A DNA stretch of 15,651 nucleotides from Bacteroidota bacterium. Lineage in GTDB: Bacteria > Bacteroidota > Bacteroidia > Bacteroidales > UBA1556. This document shows, one piece after another, positions 1 through 8,200 of this stretch (the stretch's first letter is position 1; every line of letters starts with the position of its first letter). A program made the position numbers and the translations under genes. Under the pieces are notes generated by a model. That model saw nothing but the letters and a program-made list of their open reading frames with translations. It did not search any database and had not been told where the DNA came from. Location of the stretch: the NCBI GenBank assembly GCA_003648395.1, contig QMPB01000033.1, forward strand, positions 1 to 15,651. The letters are read 5' to 3'.

Positions 1-237
1 ATAAACCCATACATTGTCGTATAAAAATAATGGTGCTAAATATGAAATATCTATTTTACCTACTACTGCCTCAAAGTCAAGATTTTTAGGAATAAAATTC
101 ATTACTTCTTTCATATAATAAATTCGTGCATCCTCTAAAAAACTTATAAAAGCTTTATTATTAACATGTCTGTATGTATCTAAATCTGCGTAGCGGATCT
201 CAATTTTTAATCTGTTTTTAAATTTTTCTAAATTCAT
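1..237 (-). CDS. Acyl-CoA thioesterase, hotdog fold (4-hydroxybenzoyl-CoA thioesterase-like), partial
   Basis: The first 79 codons of a leftward gene are present; the window edge removes the rest, so about half of a typical 130-150 residue protein is missing. The start is the ATG at 237-235. Residues 14-30 read EIRYADLDTYRHVNNKA, the signature of the YbgC/FadM-type hotdog thioesterases: the Asp of DxxxHVNN is the usual catalytic residue and the long helix follows (FISFLEDARIYYM). The family hydrolyses acyl-CoA thioesters in the cytoplasm; the substrate cannot be told from this fragment. The gene lies just downstream of kbl and a terminator hairpin, only 20 bases before its start, so it is expressed either by read-through or from a promoter inside the kbl 3' end. 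I saw no clear promoter there. Confidence 0.8.
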   Translation of the reverse strand, partial: MNLEKFKNRLKIEIRYADLDTYRHVNNKAFISFLEDARIYYMKEVMNFIPKNLDFEAVVGKIDISYLAPLFLYDNVWVY

Positions 238-250
238 ATTTTTATATAAA

Positions 251-286
251 AAATAAAAGGCTATTTATTTAGTAAAAAAATAGCCT
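251..286 (-). terminator. Intrinsic terminator after kbl
   Basis: A perfect 9-base inverted repeat (AGGCTATTT at 258-266, AAATAGCCT at 278-286) with an 11-base loop lies 19 bases past the kbl stop. Read leftward, the stem is followed by TTTATTTTTT, a classic rho-independent terminator. It should end the rpiB-kbl transcript, or act as a partial barrier before the thioesterase gene. Confidence 0.75.
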
Positions 287-305
287 CTTAATAAATTAAA
301 TCTTA

Positions 306-1496
306 TTAATTAATGACTCCCAAATCTTTTCCAACCTTAGTAAATGCAGCTACACATTTATCAAGATGCTCTGTTTGATGAGCAGCAGAAAGTTGAACTC
401 TAATTCTTGCTTCTCCTTTTGGAACAACAGGGAAGAAAAATCCTATTACATAAATTCCTTCATCAAGAAGTTTTGTAGCAAAATCTTGAGCTAATTTAGC
501 ATCATACAACATTACTGCACAAATAGCAGATTTTGTAGGTTTAATATCAAAACCTACTGACTTCATTTTCTCCATAAAATAATCTGTATTACTATGAAGT
601 TTGTCTTGTAATATATTTGTAGTATCAACTAAATCAAACATTTTTATACCAGCAGCAGCCACCATTGGAGGAATAGAATTTGAAAACAAATATGGTCGTG
701 AACGCTGACGTAACATCTCAATTATCTCTTTCTTACCAGTAGTAAAACCACCAATTGCACCACCAAAAGCTTTTCCTAATGTACCAGTAATAATTTCAAC
801 TTTACCTTGCATATCAAAAAGTTCAGTAACACCTCTACCAGTATTACCAACTACTCCTGCTGAATGACTTTCATCTATCATTATCATTGCATCATATTTA
901 TTAGCAAGCTCAAGAATCTTGTCTATTGGAGCAACATTTCCATCCATACTAAATACACCATCTGTTACTATTAAACGAAATCTTTGTGCTTGAGCTAATT
1001 TCAACTGCTTTTCCAAATCTTCCATATCAGCATTCTGATAACGATATCGCTGCGCTTTACACAAACGTACTCCATCAATAATAGAAGCATGATTCAAAGA
1101 ATCAGAGATTATTGCATCTTCTATTCCCAATAATGGCTCAAAAACACCACCATTAGCATCAAAAGCGGCAGCATAAAGAATAGTATCTTCTGTTCCAAAA
1201 AACTTAGCAATTTTCTTTTCTAATGTTTTATGTAAATCTTGTGTACCACAAATAAAACGTACTGATGACATTCCATAACCATGAGAATCCATAGCTGCTT
1301 TTGCTGCTTCTATTAATTCAGGACTATTTGATAATCCTAAATAATTATTCATGCAAAAATTAAGAACTTTAGATCCATCTTCTAATTTAATTTCTGCTTG
1401 CTGTGGAGCAACAATTATACGCTCGTTTTTATATAATCCTGCTTCCTTTATGTCTGTTATTTCCTTTTGAAGAAATTCTTGATAATTATTATACAT
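306..1496 (-). CDS. kbl: Glycine C-acetyltransferase (2-amino-3-ketobutyrate CoA ligase)
   Basis: This PLP enzyme interconverts 2-amino-3-oxobutyrate plus CoA with glycine plus acetyl-CoA, the second step of threonine breakdown after threonine dehydrogenase. The 396-residue protein matches the usual length (about 398) and resembles E. coli Kbl from end to end: NFCMNNYLGL near residue 47, the MSSVRFICGTQ loop near 76-86, SLNHASIIDG near 133-142, DESH at 208-211, and the PLP lysine K242 in TGTLGKAFGG. The later WLRQRSRPYLFSN-type stretch (here MLRQRSRPYLFSN) separates it from the related serine palmitoyltransferases and KAPA synthases. It starts 29 bases after the rpiB stop and is probably co-transcribed with it. 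The partner dehydrogenase gene (tdh) is not in the window. Third codon positions clearly favour G over C. Confidence 0.95.
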   Translation of the reverse strand: MYNNYQEFLQKEITDIKEAGLYKNERIIVAPQQAEIKLEDGSKVLNFCMNNYLGLSNSPELIEAAKAAMDSHGYGMSSVRFICGTQDLHKTLEKKIAKFFGTEDTILYAAAFDANGGVFEPLLGIEDAIISDSLNHASIIDGVRLCKAQRYRYQNADMEDLEKQLKLAQAQRFRLIVTDGVFSMDGNVAPIDKILELANKYDAMIMIDESHSAGVVGNTGRGVTELFDMQGKVEIITGTLGKAFGGAIGGFTTGKKEIIEMLRQRSRPYLFSNSIPPMVAAAGIKMFDLVDTTNILQDKLHSNTDYFMEKMKSVGFDIKPTKSAICAVMLYDAKLAQDFATKLLDEGIYVIGFFFPVVPKGEARIRVQLSAAHQTEHLDKCVAAFTKVGKDLGVIN

Positions 1497-1525
1497 AATT
1501 CTTTAAATTTATTTATTATTCTACA

Positions 1526-1963
1526 TTAAATTTTATCTACTCTTTTTTGATGTCTTCCTCCTTCAAAATCTGCATTAAGAAAAGATTGAGCAATTTCCAA
1601 AGCATATTCTTGTGCTATAAATCTTGCTGATAATCCTAATACATTAGCATCGTTATGCATACGACCTAATGCTGCTAATTCTGTATTCCAAGCCATAGCA
1701 GCTCGTACTTTCGAATGCTTATTGGCTGTAATACTTACTCCATTACCACTACCACACATAATTATTCCCAACTCATATTCTCCCTCTTGAATACTATTTG
1801 CCAATGGATGAATAAAATCTGGATAATCTACACTTGTTTCTGAGTATGTTCCAAAATCTTTAAAACTATAACCCAACTTTCCTAATTCCTCTTTAAGATA
1901 CTCTTTCAATTTGTAACCAGCATGGTCACAGCCTATTGCAATTGTTTTTGATTTGCTAAACAT
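1526..1963 (-). CDS. rpiB: Ribose-5-phosphate isomerase B
   Basis: The product interconverts ribose 5-phosphate and ribulose 5-phosphate in the pentose phosphate pathway. From the ATG at 1963 it has 145 residues, close to the E. coli RpiB length (149). The frame stays open to a TTG at 1993, but the extra ten residues (MYLLTIENFT) are not family-like, whereas MFSKSKTIAIGCDHAGYKLK is the normal RpiB N-terminus, so I chose 1963. Family motifs: GCDHAG near residues 11-16, the catalytic Cys70 in MCGSGNGVSITANK, and the RMHNDANVL segment with His103. It is the first gene of the leftward rpiB-kbl pair. No convincing promoter was found; a TATTTTTG at 2006-1999 could be a -7 element but lacks a partner. 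Confidence 0.93.
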   Translation of the reverse strand: MFSKSKTIAIGCDHAGYKLKEYLKEELGKLGYSFKDFGTYSETSVDYPDFIHPLANSIQEGEYELGIIMCGSGNGVSITANKHSKVRAAMAWNTELAALGRMHNDANVLGLSARFIAQEYALEIAQSFLNADFEGGRHQKRVDKI

Positions 1964-2138
1964 AGTAAAATTCTCAATTGTTAATAAGTACAAAGAAACA
2001 AAAATAAATTCGTTTTTTATTGTTTTACTAATACATTATTTATCAATTTATTAGTTGTTTTATAGCAAAGTAAATATATTTTCTATTTACTGTAATCCAA
2101 TTATTTATACGCTTATTAACAATATGCTCTTACTTTAT

Positions 2139-2147
2139 TGTGAATAA
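2139..2147 (-). promoter_or_regulatory. DnaA box, exact match
   Basis: TTATTCACA on the minus strand (TGTGAATAA as written) matches the TTATNCACA DnaA-box consensus at every position. It lies just left of the 2151-2184 dyad in the AT-rich gap. Confidence 0.5.
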
Positions 2148-2150
2148 ATA

Positions 2151-2184
2151 TAGATAAAGTTAATCAAATTATAAACTTCATCTA
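2151..2184. repeat. 11-base dyad next to a DnaA box
   Basis: TAGATAAAGTT (2151-2161) and AACTTCATCTA (2174-2184) are inverted repeats with one mismatch and a 12-base spacer. In a leftward transcript the mismatch becomes a G-U pair, giving an 11-pair stem. No T-tract follows closely, so a terminator is unlikely. It could be a protein-binding dyad or origin structure. Confidence 0.35.
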
Positions 2185-2247
2185 CCTGTAACTTTTCTTA
2201 AAAAAACAATAGCAAGTTTTCATATTATTTCACAATTTATCAAATGG

Positions 2248-2256
2248 TTTTACACA
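2248..2256 (+). promoter_or_regulatory. DnaA box, one mismatch
   Basis: TTTTACACA differs from TTATNCACA only at position 3. It lies between the two exact boxes and points the opposite way. Taken alone this would not be reported. Confidence 0.3.
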
Positions 2257-2374
2257 AAATATTTTAGTTAATATTAAAATTAGTTTTCAATACTGCTTAA
2301 TTAACAATAGTGTTAATAAGTAGAATAATGTATTAATTTTCAAGCTTATTAATTATTCTTATTCTGTTGATATT

Positions 2375-2383
2375 TGTGTATAA
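2375..2383 (-). promoter_or_regulatory. DnaA box, exact match
   Basis: TTATACACA on the minus strand (TGTGTATAA as written) matches TTATNCACA exactly. It has the same orientation as the box at 2139-2147, 236 bases away. Confidence 0.5.
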
Positions 2384-2517
2384 TTAATAGGTTACATAAA
2401 AGGCCAATTAATTTCTAACATATTAACCGAGCTTATTACATATTACATATTTTTCTTCTAAAAGAATTAATATATTAATATAAATGTAGGCTGTTAATTA
2501 ACTCGAAATTTGACTGA

Positions 2518-2546
2518 TTGATTTCTAATCGAATTATCTATCTTTG
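2518..2546 (+). promoter_or_regulatory. Bacteroidota-type promoter for the nadA operon
   Basis: TTG at 2518-2520, an 18-base spacer, and TATCTTTG at 2539-2546 fit the -33/-7 elements (TTG ... TAnnTTTG) of the primary sigma factor in this phylum. Transcription should start a few bases after 2546, giving a leader of about 25 bases before the nadA ATG at 2579. The second clear promoter here (9264-9236) has the same 18-base spacing. Confidence 0.75.
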
Positions 2547-2578
2547 CCATGTAAAAATAACAAATTAAAAGTACAGAA

Positions 2579-3514
2579 ATGGATTTAGTAAAAAGTATTG
2601 ATAAGTTACGAAAAGAAAAAAAGGCAATTATTTTGGCTCACTATTATCAAACTTCAGATATTCAGGATATAGCTGATTTTGTGGGTGATAGCTTAGCTTT
2701 AGCCCAAAAAGCTAAAGAATCTGAAGCTGATATTATCGTTTTTGCGGGAGTTCATTTTATGGCTGAAACAGCTAAAGCATTGAATCCCAATACTAAGGTT
2801 TTATTACCAGATTTAGAAGCTGGTTGTTCTCTTGCAGAATCTGCTCCAGCTGATAAGTTTGCTGAATTCATGAAAGAATATCCAGATCACAAAGTTATTT
2901 CTTATATAAATTGTACTGCAGAATTAAAAACTATGACTGATGTTGTATGTACTTCTTCTAATGCAGTTCAAATTGTAGAATCATATCCTAAAAATCAAAA
3001 AATTGTATTTGCTCCAGATAAAAATCTTGGTGGTTATATCAATAAAATTACTGGTAGAAATATGGTGTTATGGAATGGTACTTGTGAAGTGCACGATATT
3101 TTAGAAGTGGAAAAAGTGATAGAATTAAAAATTAATAATCCTGATGCTAAATTGGTAGCTCACCCTGAATGTGCAGCGCCTGTTCTTGAATTAGCTGATT
3201 ATGTTGGTTCTACTTCTGGTATTCTTAATTATGTAAAAAATACTGATATTCAAAAATTTGTAGTTGCTACTGAATCTGGTATTTTACATCAAATGAAGAA
3301 AGATTCGCCAAATAAGGAATTTATTATTGTTCCTTCTGATGAAACTTGTAGTTGCAACGATTGTCCTTATATGAAATTAATTACAATGCAAAAAATTTAT
3401 GATTGTCTTTTGAATGAGTCTAATGAAATATTATTGGATGCTGATGTAATTAAAAAATCTCTTTTACCTGTTGAAAGAATGCTAGAAATATCGCAAAAGA
3501 ATAATATTATTTAA
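2579..3514 (+). CDS. nadA: Quinolinate synthase A
   Basis: NadA condenses iminoaspartate with dihydroxyacetone phosphate to quinolinate, the first dedicated precursor of NAD, using an oxygen-sensitive 4Fe-4S cluster. The 311-residue protein is the short form of the family. Visible landmarks: ILAHYYQ near residues 18-24, GDSLALA near 36-42, Cys83 in EAGCSLAE, Cys169 in WNGTCEVH, and the third cluster ligand from the CSCNDCPYM motif (Cys257, Cys259, Cys262). HPEC (195-198), GSTSG (210-214) and TESGILH (231-237) are also typical. A good promoter lies just upstream. nadB and nadC, common partners, are not here. The stop overlaps the next start (TAATG), so nadA is translationally coupled to the MORN-like gene. 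Confidence 0.96.
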   Translation: MDLVKSIDKLRKEKKAIILAHYYQTSDIQDIADFVGDSLALAQKAKESEADIIVFAGVHFMAETAKALNPNTKVLLPDLEAGCSLAESAPADKFAEFMKEYPDHKVISYINCTAELKTMTDVVCTSSNAVQIVESYPKNQKIVFAPDKNLGGYINKITGRNMVLWNGTCEVHDILEVEKVIELKINNPDAKLVAHPECAAPVLELADYVGSTSGILNYVKNTDIQKFVVATESGILHQMKKDSPNKEFIIVPSDETCSCNDCPYMKLITMQKIYDCLLNESNEILLDADVIKKSLLPVERMLEISQKNNII

Positions 3515-5043
3515 TGTCTAAATATTTATTAATCATATTAATCATATTTGTTGCTAAATTTGGTTTAGCACAAGATACTATTGTAAAAAATGGTTTTCAA
3601 GTTTTTTATTATCCAAATGGTAAAATAGCTAGTAAAGGAACTATGCGCGATGGTAAACCAGATGGTTATTGGAAAACTTTTAATAAATATGGTATTTTAA
3701 AATCTGAAGGTAATAGAAAGAATTTTTTACTTGATAGTACTTGGAAGTTTTATAATGAAAAAGGTAATATTTCCCTGATTATTAATTATAAAAATGATAA
3801 AAAAAATGGTTATAGAATAAATTATTTACCAGAATCAATTATAGTTGATAGTTTCGATAATGATTTAAAAAATAATTGGTGTAAAATTCTTTTTTTAGAT
3901 AGTAATATTCAATCAAAGACATTTTATAACAATGGTTTAGAAGAAGGTTGGGCTTATAAATATGATCATGATGGTAGATTGATTTCAAAGATTTTCTATA
4001 TTAACGGGTTTATTAAAAAGCGAGAATATTTTAATGCATTAGATGCTAAAGGCTTAAAAAATGGTATTTGGAAAGACTTCTATGCTAATGGTGTAATAAA
4101 ATGGAGTGGAAATTTTAGACATGGAACCAAAAACGGATATTTTAAATATTATAATACTACAGGAAATTTAGATAGTATACAGAAATTTAGAAATGGTATT
4201 TTAGAAGAAGAACCTGAAGAATTAAGTGTATTTGAAATAAAGACCGATTATTATTCAGATGGTAGTATAAAAACTATCGGAAGTTATAAGGACGGAAAAG
4301 CTGAAGGAATTAGAAGAGAGTATTCTAGAGATGGAAAAATTACAGATAGTTATATTATGCATATTGGTGTTATTGTAGGCCACGGTATAATAGATGATTC
4401 AGGTAAAAGACAAAAAACATGGAAACTATTTTATAATAACGGACGCATAAAAGCTGAAGGAAGTTATAATAACAATATTAAAGTAGGTAAATGGAAATAT
4501 TATTTTGATAATGGTTCTTTAGAACAGGAAGGTGCTTATGATAAAAATGGTACTTACACTGGAATATGGCAATGGTATTATAAAAATGGTAAATTGAGAG
4601 TTAAAGAAGAATATTTTGAGGGTGAAAGAGAAGGTGAATATATTGAATATAATGAACATAATGATATTATGCTTCAAGGTGAATATGTTAATAGTCTGCG
4701 TGAAGGGGATTGGGTAATTACTGTAAATGGATATATTGAAAAAGGCACATATTTGAGTGATGTAAGAGATGGTGAGTGGAAGTATTACTACACTGCTGAT
4801 ACATTATACTTTGAAGGCAGATACATTGATGGAAGTGAGGATGGTGACTTTGCGTGGTATTATCGTAATGGAAAGAAAATGAAGACTGGTAAATATATGA
4901 TGAGTCTAAGAGAGGGTGAATGGAAATATTATAACGAACAAGGACAATTAATGTTAGTTGTAAAATATAAGGACGGAATAGAAAAAGAGTATAATTCTGT
5001 GAGAATTGAACCAGAATTAGAGTTGAAAGATATGGAAGAATAA
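3514..5043 (+). CDS. Secreted MORN-like repeat protein (MORN_2 / YwqK-like family)
   Basis: The 509-residue protein starts with a signal peptide (hydrophobic residues 4-18, likely cleavage after GLA19), so it should be exported; there is no lipobox cysteine. The rest is about 17 degenerate repeats of roughly 22-24 residues in the pattern YYxNGKlkxeGxYxxGxxxGxW, for example YYPNGKIASKGTMRDGKPDG near the start and YYRNGKKMKTGKYMMSLREG near the end. This is the MORN_2 variant repeat, a stacked beta-hairpin scaffold. Database entries often call such proteins YwqK-family antitoxins, but nothing here suggests a toxin-antitoxin pair. The repeats are best conserved in the C-terminal half. The gene overlaps both nadA and hemW by one base (TAATG). 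Its function is unknown; a surface or periplasmic binding scaffold is a reasonable guess. Confidence 0.85.
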   Translation: MSKYLLIILIIFVAKFGLAQDTIVKNGFQVFYYPNGKIASKGTMRDGKPDGYWKTFNKYGILKSEGNRKNFLLDSTWKFYNEKGNISLIINYKNDKKNGYRINYLPESIIVDSFDNDLKNNWCKILFLDSNIQSKTFYNNGLEEGWAYKYDHDGRLISKIFYINGFIKKREYFNALDAKGLKNGIWKDFYANGVIKWSGNFRHGTKNGYFKYYNTTGNLDSIQKFRNGILEEEPEELSVFEIKTDYYSDGSIKTIGSYKDGKAEGIRREYSRDGKITDSYIMHIGVIVGHGIIDDSGKRQKTWKLFYNNGRIKAEGSYNNNIKVGKWKYYFDNGSLEQEGAYDKNGTYTGIWQWYYKNGKLRVKEEYFEGEREGEYIEYNEHNDIMLQGEYVNSLREGDWVITVNGYIEKGTYLSDVRDGEWKYYYTADTLYFEGRYIDGSEDGDFAWYYRNGKKMKTGKYMMSLREGEWKYYNEQGQLMLVVKYKDGIEKEYNSVRIEPELELKDMEE

Positions 5044-6161
5044 TGTCAGCTTTATATATTCATATTCCTTTTTGCAAACAAAAGTGTCATTACTGTAATT
5101 TTTTTTCTACTGTTAGTATTAAGAATAAAAGTGAAATAGTAGAGGCTATTATTAGTGAAATAGAACAACAAAAGAATTATTTACAATCCAATATTCTTGA
5201 AACAATATATTTTGGTGGTGGTACGCCTTCAATACTTAATGATAACGAATTATATTCTATATTTAAAAAGATACATGAAGTTTTTGTGCTTAAAAAAAAT
5301 TGTGAAATATCCTTCGAGGCAAATCCAGATGATATTACTACGGATAAATTATTATTATATAAGCAATTAGGTATTAATAGATTGAGTATAGGTATTCAAT
5401 CTTTTAATGATACAATATTAAAAAAATTGAACAGAAGCCATAATTCTAAAGATGCTATATCGGCTATAGAATTATCTAAAAAATATGGTTTTGATAATTT
5501 GAATATTGATTTAATTTATGGAATACCAGGATTATCTGATAAGCTATGGAAAGAAGAATTGAATATATTTTTAAAATTTAATATTCCTCATTTATCTGCT
5601 TATAGTTTAACAATAGAACCAAAAACAGCTTTGGATATTTTAATAAAGAAAAAAAAATATCCTAATTTGATTGAAGAAGAGAGTATAAGTCATTTCAATT
5701 ATTTAATAAAATTTTTAGAGAGAAATGGATTTAATCAATATGAAATATCAAATTTTTCAAAACTAGGAAAAGAGAGCAAGCATAATTGTAATTATTGGAA
5801 AAATCAACCTTATCTTGGTGTCGGTCCTTCCGCTAATTCTTTTAATATTGTTTCACGACAATGGAATCATTCTTCAATAAATTTGTATTTAGAAAATATT
5901 AAATTAGGAAATGAATACAAAGCTAAAGAAGTTTTAACTCTTGACGATAGATTTAATGAGTATATTATGCTAGGATTAAGAACTTCTTGGGGAATAGATT
6001 TTAATATTATAAAAGATACTTTCGGTATAAAATATAAAAATCATTTAGAAACATATTTTAATGATAATTCAAATTATTTTCAAAAAAGTAATAGTAATAT
6101 TGTTTTGGCTCGTAATTATAGAATGTTAGCAGACAGAATAGCCTCCGAATTATTCAAATAA
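5043..6161 (+). CDS. hemW: Radical SAM family haem chaperone HemW
   Basis: The 372-residue protein belongs to the HemN/HemW radical SAM family. HemW binds haem and delivers it to client proteins; it is not the coproporphyrinogen oxidase it is often called. The cluster motif is C11xxxC15xxC18 (FCKQKCHYC). The residue two after C18 is Phe, whereas true HemN has a fourth Cys there, which supports HemW. The SAM-binding GGGTPS is at 58-63, and the family stretch HNCNYWKNQPYLGVGPSANS follows near residue 247. Length is typical (about 370-380). It is the last gene of the nadA operon and faces mnmG tail to tail. Putting a haem chaperone next to a 4Fe-4S enzyme may be chance. Confidence 0.92.
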   Translation: MSALYIHIPFCKQKCHYCNFFSTVSIKNKSEIVEAIISEIEQQKNYLQSNILETIYFGGGTPSILNDNELYSIFKKIHEVFVLKKNCEISFEANPDDITTDKLLLYKQLGINRLSIGIQSFNDTILKKLNRSHNSKDAISAIELSKKYGFDNLNIDLIYGIPGLSDKLWKEELNIFLKFNIPHLSAYSLTIEPKTALDILIKKKKYPNLIEEESISHFNYLIKFLERNGFNQYEISNFSKLGKESKHNCNYWKNQPYLGVGPSANSFNIVSRQWNHSSINLYLENIKLGNEYKAKEVLTLDDRFNEYIMLGLRTSWGIDFNIIKDTFGIKYKNHLETYFNDNSNYFQKSNSNIVLARNYRMLADRIASELFK

Positions 6162-6170
6162 CTGAATAAT
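6149..6170. repeat. Hairpin overlapping the hemW stop codon
   Basis: ATTATTCA (6149-6156) and TGAATAAT (6163-6170) are perfect inverted repeats around the hemW stop, with a 6-base loop. The stem is AT-rich and has no T-tract after it on either strand, so it is at best a weak 3'-end structure. No better terminator is visible between hemW and mnmG. Confidence 0.3.
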
Positions 6171-6276
6171 AGATACATATAAAAAAATTTGGTTTAAGCT
6201 ATTATCTCAATTAATTTATATTACTACACTTAACAGTATAAAAACTACCTTAAAATGCTTAAAAATGAATATTTAT

Positions 6277-6292
6277 TGTTTCACGTGAAATA
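6277..6292. promoter_or_regulatory. parS: parS (ParB/Spo0J binding site), copy 1
   Basis: TGTTTCACGTGAAATA contains the 12-base palindrome TTTCACGTGAAA and matches the bacterial parS consensus (TGTTnCACGTGAAACA) at all positions but one (T for C at position 15). It lies in the hemW/mnmG tail-to-tail gap, 26 bases beyond the mnmG stop. ParB loads at parS and spreads to organise and segregate the origin region. The identical 16-mer occurs again at 8201-8216. Confidence 0.85.
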
Positions 6293-6317
6293 TTTAGCAA
6301 AATAATATGAAATATAG

Positions 6318-8189
6318 TTATTTTCCAATATAAACTAATAAAACTGCAATATCAGCAGGACTAACTCCACTTATTCTTGATGCTTGACCAATAGTAGTAG
6401 GTTTTATTTTATTAAGTTTTTCTCTAGCTTCGTAACTAATTGCTTTTATAGATAAATAATCTATATTAGTTTTTAAAATAATATTTTCATATTTAGAAAT
6501 TCTATTTGCTAATTCTTCTTCTTTATTTATATAGCTTTCATATTTAGCTAGTATATTTATTTCTTCTATTATTTCAACTTTTAGATGAGTTATTTTATCA
6601 ACTTCTTCTTTTAAAGAAGGTATATAATTAATAATATCCTCCAATTTAACTTGGGGTCTTAATAAAATGGATGAAATTTTTACTTTTTGTTTTAATTTAG
6701 GAGAATTTACAGAAACTAAATAATTATCTAATAATTCAGGATTAATACCTTCTTTATTAATAAAACGCTTTATTCTATCTATTTGTTCTATTTTATATTC
6801 TACATTATCAAGCCTTTCTTTAGAAGCCAAACCTAATTCATAGGACTTCTTAGTTAGTCTTATATCAGCATTATCTTGACGAAGAAGGGTTCTGTATTCA
6901 GCTCTAGAAGTAAACATTCTATATGGTTCATCAGTTCCTTTAGTAATTAAGTCATCAATTAATACCCCAATATATGCTTCTGATCTTTTTAGAATAAATG
7001 AAGGTTTATTATTTATTTTTTGTACAGCATTAATTCCTGCCATAATTCCCTGAGCTCCAGCTTCTTCATATCCTGTGGTTCCATTTATTTGGCCAGCAAA
7101 ATATAATCCTTTAATTAATTTAGTTTCCAAGGAATAATTTAACTGAGTCGGTGGAAAATAATCATACTCAATAGCATAACCGGGCCTATATATTTTTGCT
7201 TTTTCAAATCCAGGAATTAGGCGCAAAGCTTTTAATTGAATATCTTCTGGTAAGCTAGACGAAAAACCATTTACATATATTTCATTGGTGTTCCATCCTT
7301 CGGGTTCTATGAATAGCTGATGTTTATCCTTATCAGAAAATCTTTCTATTTTATCTTCTATGCTTGGGCAATATCTTGGACCAACACCTTTAATTCTACC
7401 GACAAACATTGGTGATTTATCGAAACCAGTGCGTAATATGTCGTGAACTTCTTCTGATGTATAGACTAAATAGCAACTTTTCTGTTTACGTAATGGTTTT
7501 GTGTTGGTAAATGAAAACTTTGAGGGATTTTTATCACCCTTTTGTTCTATCATTTTAGAAAAATCAATACTTCTTCCATCAACACGAACTGGAGTTCCTG
7601 TTTTCATTCTATCAGTTTCAAAACCTAGTTTAACTAAGTTTTCTGTTAAACCTTTAGCTGACTTCTCTCCTATTCTTCCCCCAGAAAAACTTTTTTCACC
7701 TATATGTATTATTCCATTAAGAAAGGTACCATTTGTAAGAATCACCGTTTTAGCAAATATTTCTATTCCTAATTGTGTTTTTACTCCTTTAATAATGCCT
7801 TTTTCAACTATTATTTCACTAACTATTTCTTCCCAAAAGTCTAAATTTTTAATTTGTTCAAGAGACTCTAGCCATTTTTGAGTAAATTGTTTTTTATCAC
7901 TTTGAGCTCTTGGGCTCCACATTGCTGGGCCTTTACTTTTGTTTAACATCCGAAACTGAATCATTGTTTCATCAGTAATAATGGCAGACAAACCCCCAAG
8001 AGCATCAATTTCACGTAAAATTTGACCTTTAGCTATTCCTCCCATTGCTGGATTACAAGACATGGCAGCAACATCATGTCTATTCATGGTAATTAGTAGA
8101 GTTTTTGCTTTGAGATTAGCAGCAGCAGCAGCAGCTTCACAGCCCGCATGACCTCCACCTACTACTATGACATCATATTTTTCAAACAT
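6318..8189 (-). CDS. mnmG: tRNA uridine-5-carboxymethylaminomethyl modification enzyme MnmG (GidA)
   Basis: With MnmE, MnmG uses FAD to install the carboxymethylaminomethyl group on the wobble uridine of several tRNAs. The 623-residue protein is full length (E. coli 629). The N-terminal FAD-binding motif GGGHAGCE is at residues 11-18, the conserved Cys segment [12 protein letters not shown] at 44-55, NGTFLNG and GRIGE follow, and the YCPSIEDKI motif holds the second conserved Cys. The [16 protein letters not shown] and C-terminal [16 protein letters not shown] segments are standard. Codons 19-24 are a run of six GCT (Ala). It follows ybeY by 75 bases. parS palindromes sit 11 bases before its start and 26 bases after its stop. 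mnmE and rsmG are not in the window. Third codon positions mildly favour C over G. Confidence 0.97.
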   Translation of the reverse strand: MFEKYDVIVVGGGHAGCEAAAAAANLKAKTLLITMNRHDVAAMSCNPAMGGIAKGQILREIDALGGLSAIITDETMIQFRMLNKSKGPAMWSPRAQSDKKQFTQKWLESLEQIKNLDFWEEIVSEIIVEKGIIKGVKTQLGIEIFAKTVILTNGTFLNGIIHIGEKSFSGGRIGEKSAKGLTENLVKLGFETDRMKTGTPVRVDGRSIDFSKMIEQKGDKNPSKFSFTNTKPLRKQKSCYLVYTSEEVHDILRTGFDKSPMFVGRIKGVGPRYCPSIEDKIERFSDKDKHQLFIEPEGWNTNEIYVNGFSSSLPEDIQLKALRLIPGFEKAKIYRPGYAIEYDYFPPTQLNYSLETKLIKGLYFAGQINGTTGYEEAGAQGIMAGINAVQKINNKPSFILKRSEAYIGVLIDDLITKGTDEPYRMFTSRAEYRTLLRQDNADIRLTKKSYELGLASKERLDNVEYKIEQIDRIKRFINKEGINPELLDNYLVSVNSPKLKQKVKISSILLRPQVKLEDIINYIPSLKEEVDKITHLKVEIIEEINILAKYESYINKEEELANRISKYENIILKTNIDYLSIKAISYEAREKLNKIKPTTIGQASRISGVSPADIAVLLVYIGK

Positions 8190-8200
8190 ATAATTTGTAT

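Larger units (their letters stand above)
1964..2578. other. Candidate chromosomal replication origin (oriC) in the divergent rpiB/nadA intergenic region
   Basis: This 615-base gap has no credible gene. A hand count of 2041-2520 gives 96 G or C in 480 bases (20%), clearly below the flanking genes. It holds two exact TTATNCACA DnaA boxes (2139-2147 and 2375-2383), one box with a single mismatch (2248-2256), an 11-base dyad at 2151-2184, and AT-only runs that could unwind (for example 2465-2483). Operons on both sides read outward. Third-position skew is G-rich in genes reading away from the gap and C-rich in most genes reading toward it from the right, as expected if replication forks leave from here. 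parS sites lie 4-6 kb away. Against: box number is low, dnaA is absent, and large operons on the right would be head-on to replication. Otherwise it is a long promoter region. Confidence 0.5.

Noticed and set aside
1964..1993. N-terminal extension of rpiB from a TTG at 1993
   Set aside because: The extra ten residues do not fit RpiB proteins, and the ATG at 1963 gives the normal N-terminus.
2226..2234. TATTTCACA as a further DnaA box
   Set aside because: Two mismatches to TTATNCACA; too weak to count in such AT-rich DNA.
3514..5043. Toxin-antitoxin system, from the YwqK antitoxin label given to MORN-like proteins
   Set aside because: The protein has a signal peptide and many repeats, and its neighbours are nadA and hemW, with no toxin candidate.
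5043..6161. Oxygen-independent coproporphyrinogen III oxidase (HemN)
   Set aside because: The fourth cysteine of the HemN CxxxCxxCxC motif is Phe here, and the length fits HemW.
7501..7881. 126-codon rightward frame inside mnmG
   Set aside because: It lies wholly within the well-supported mnmG gene and has no family features.
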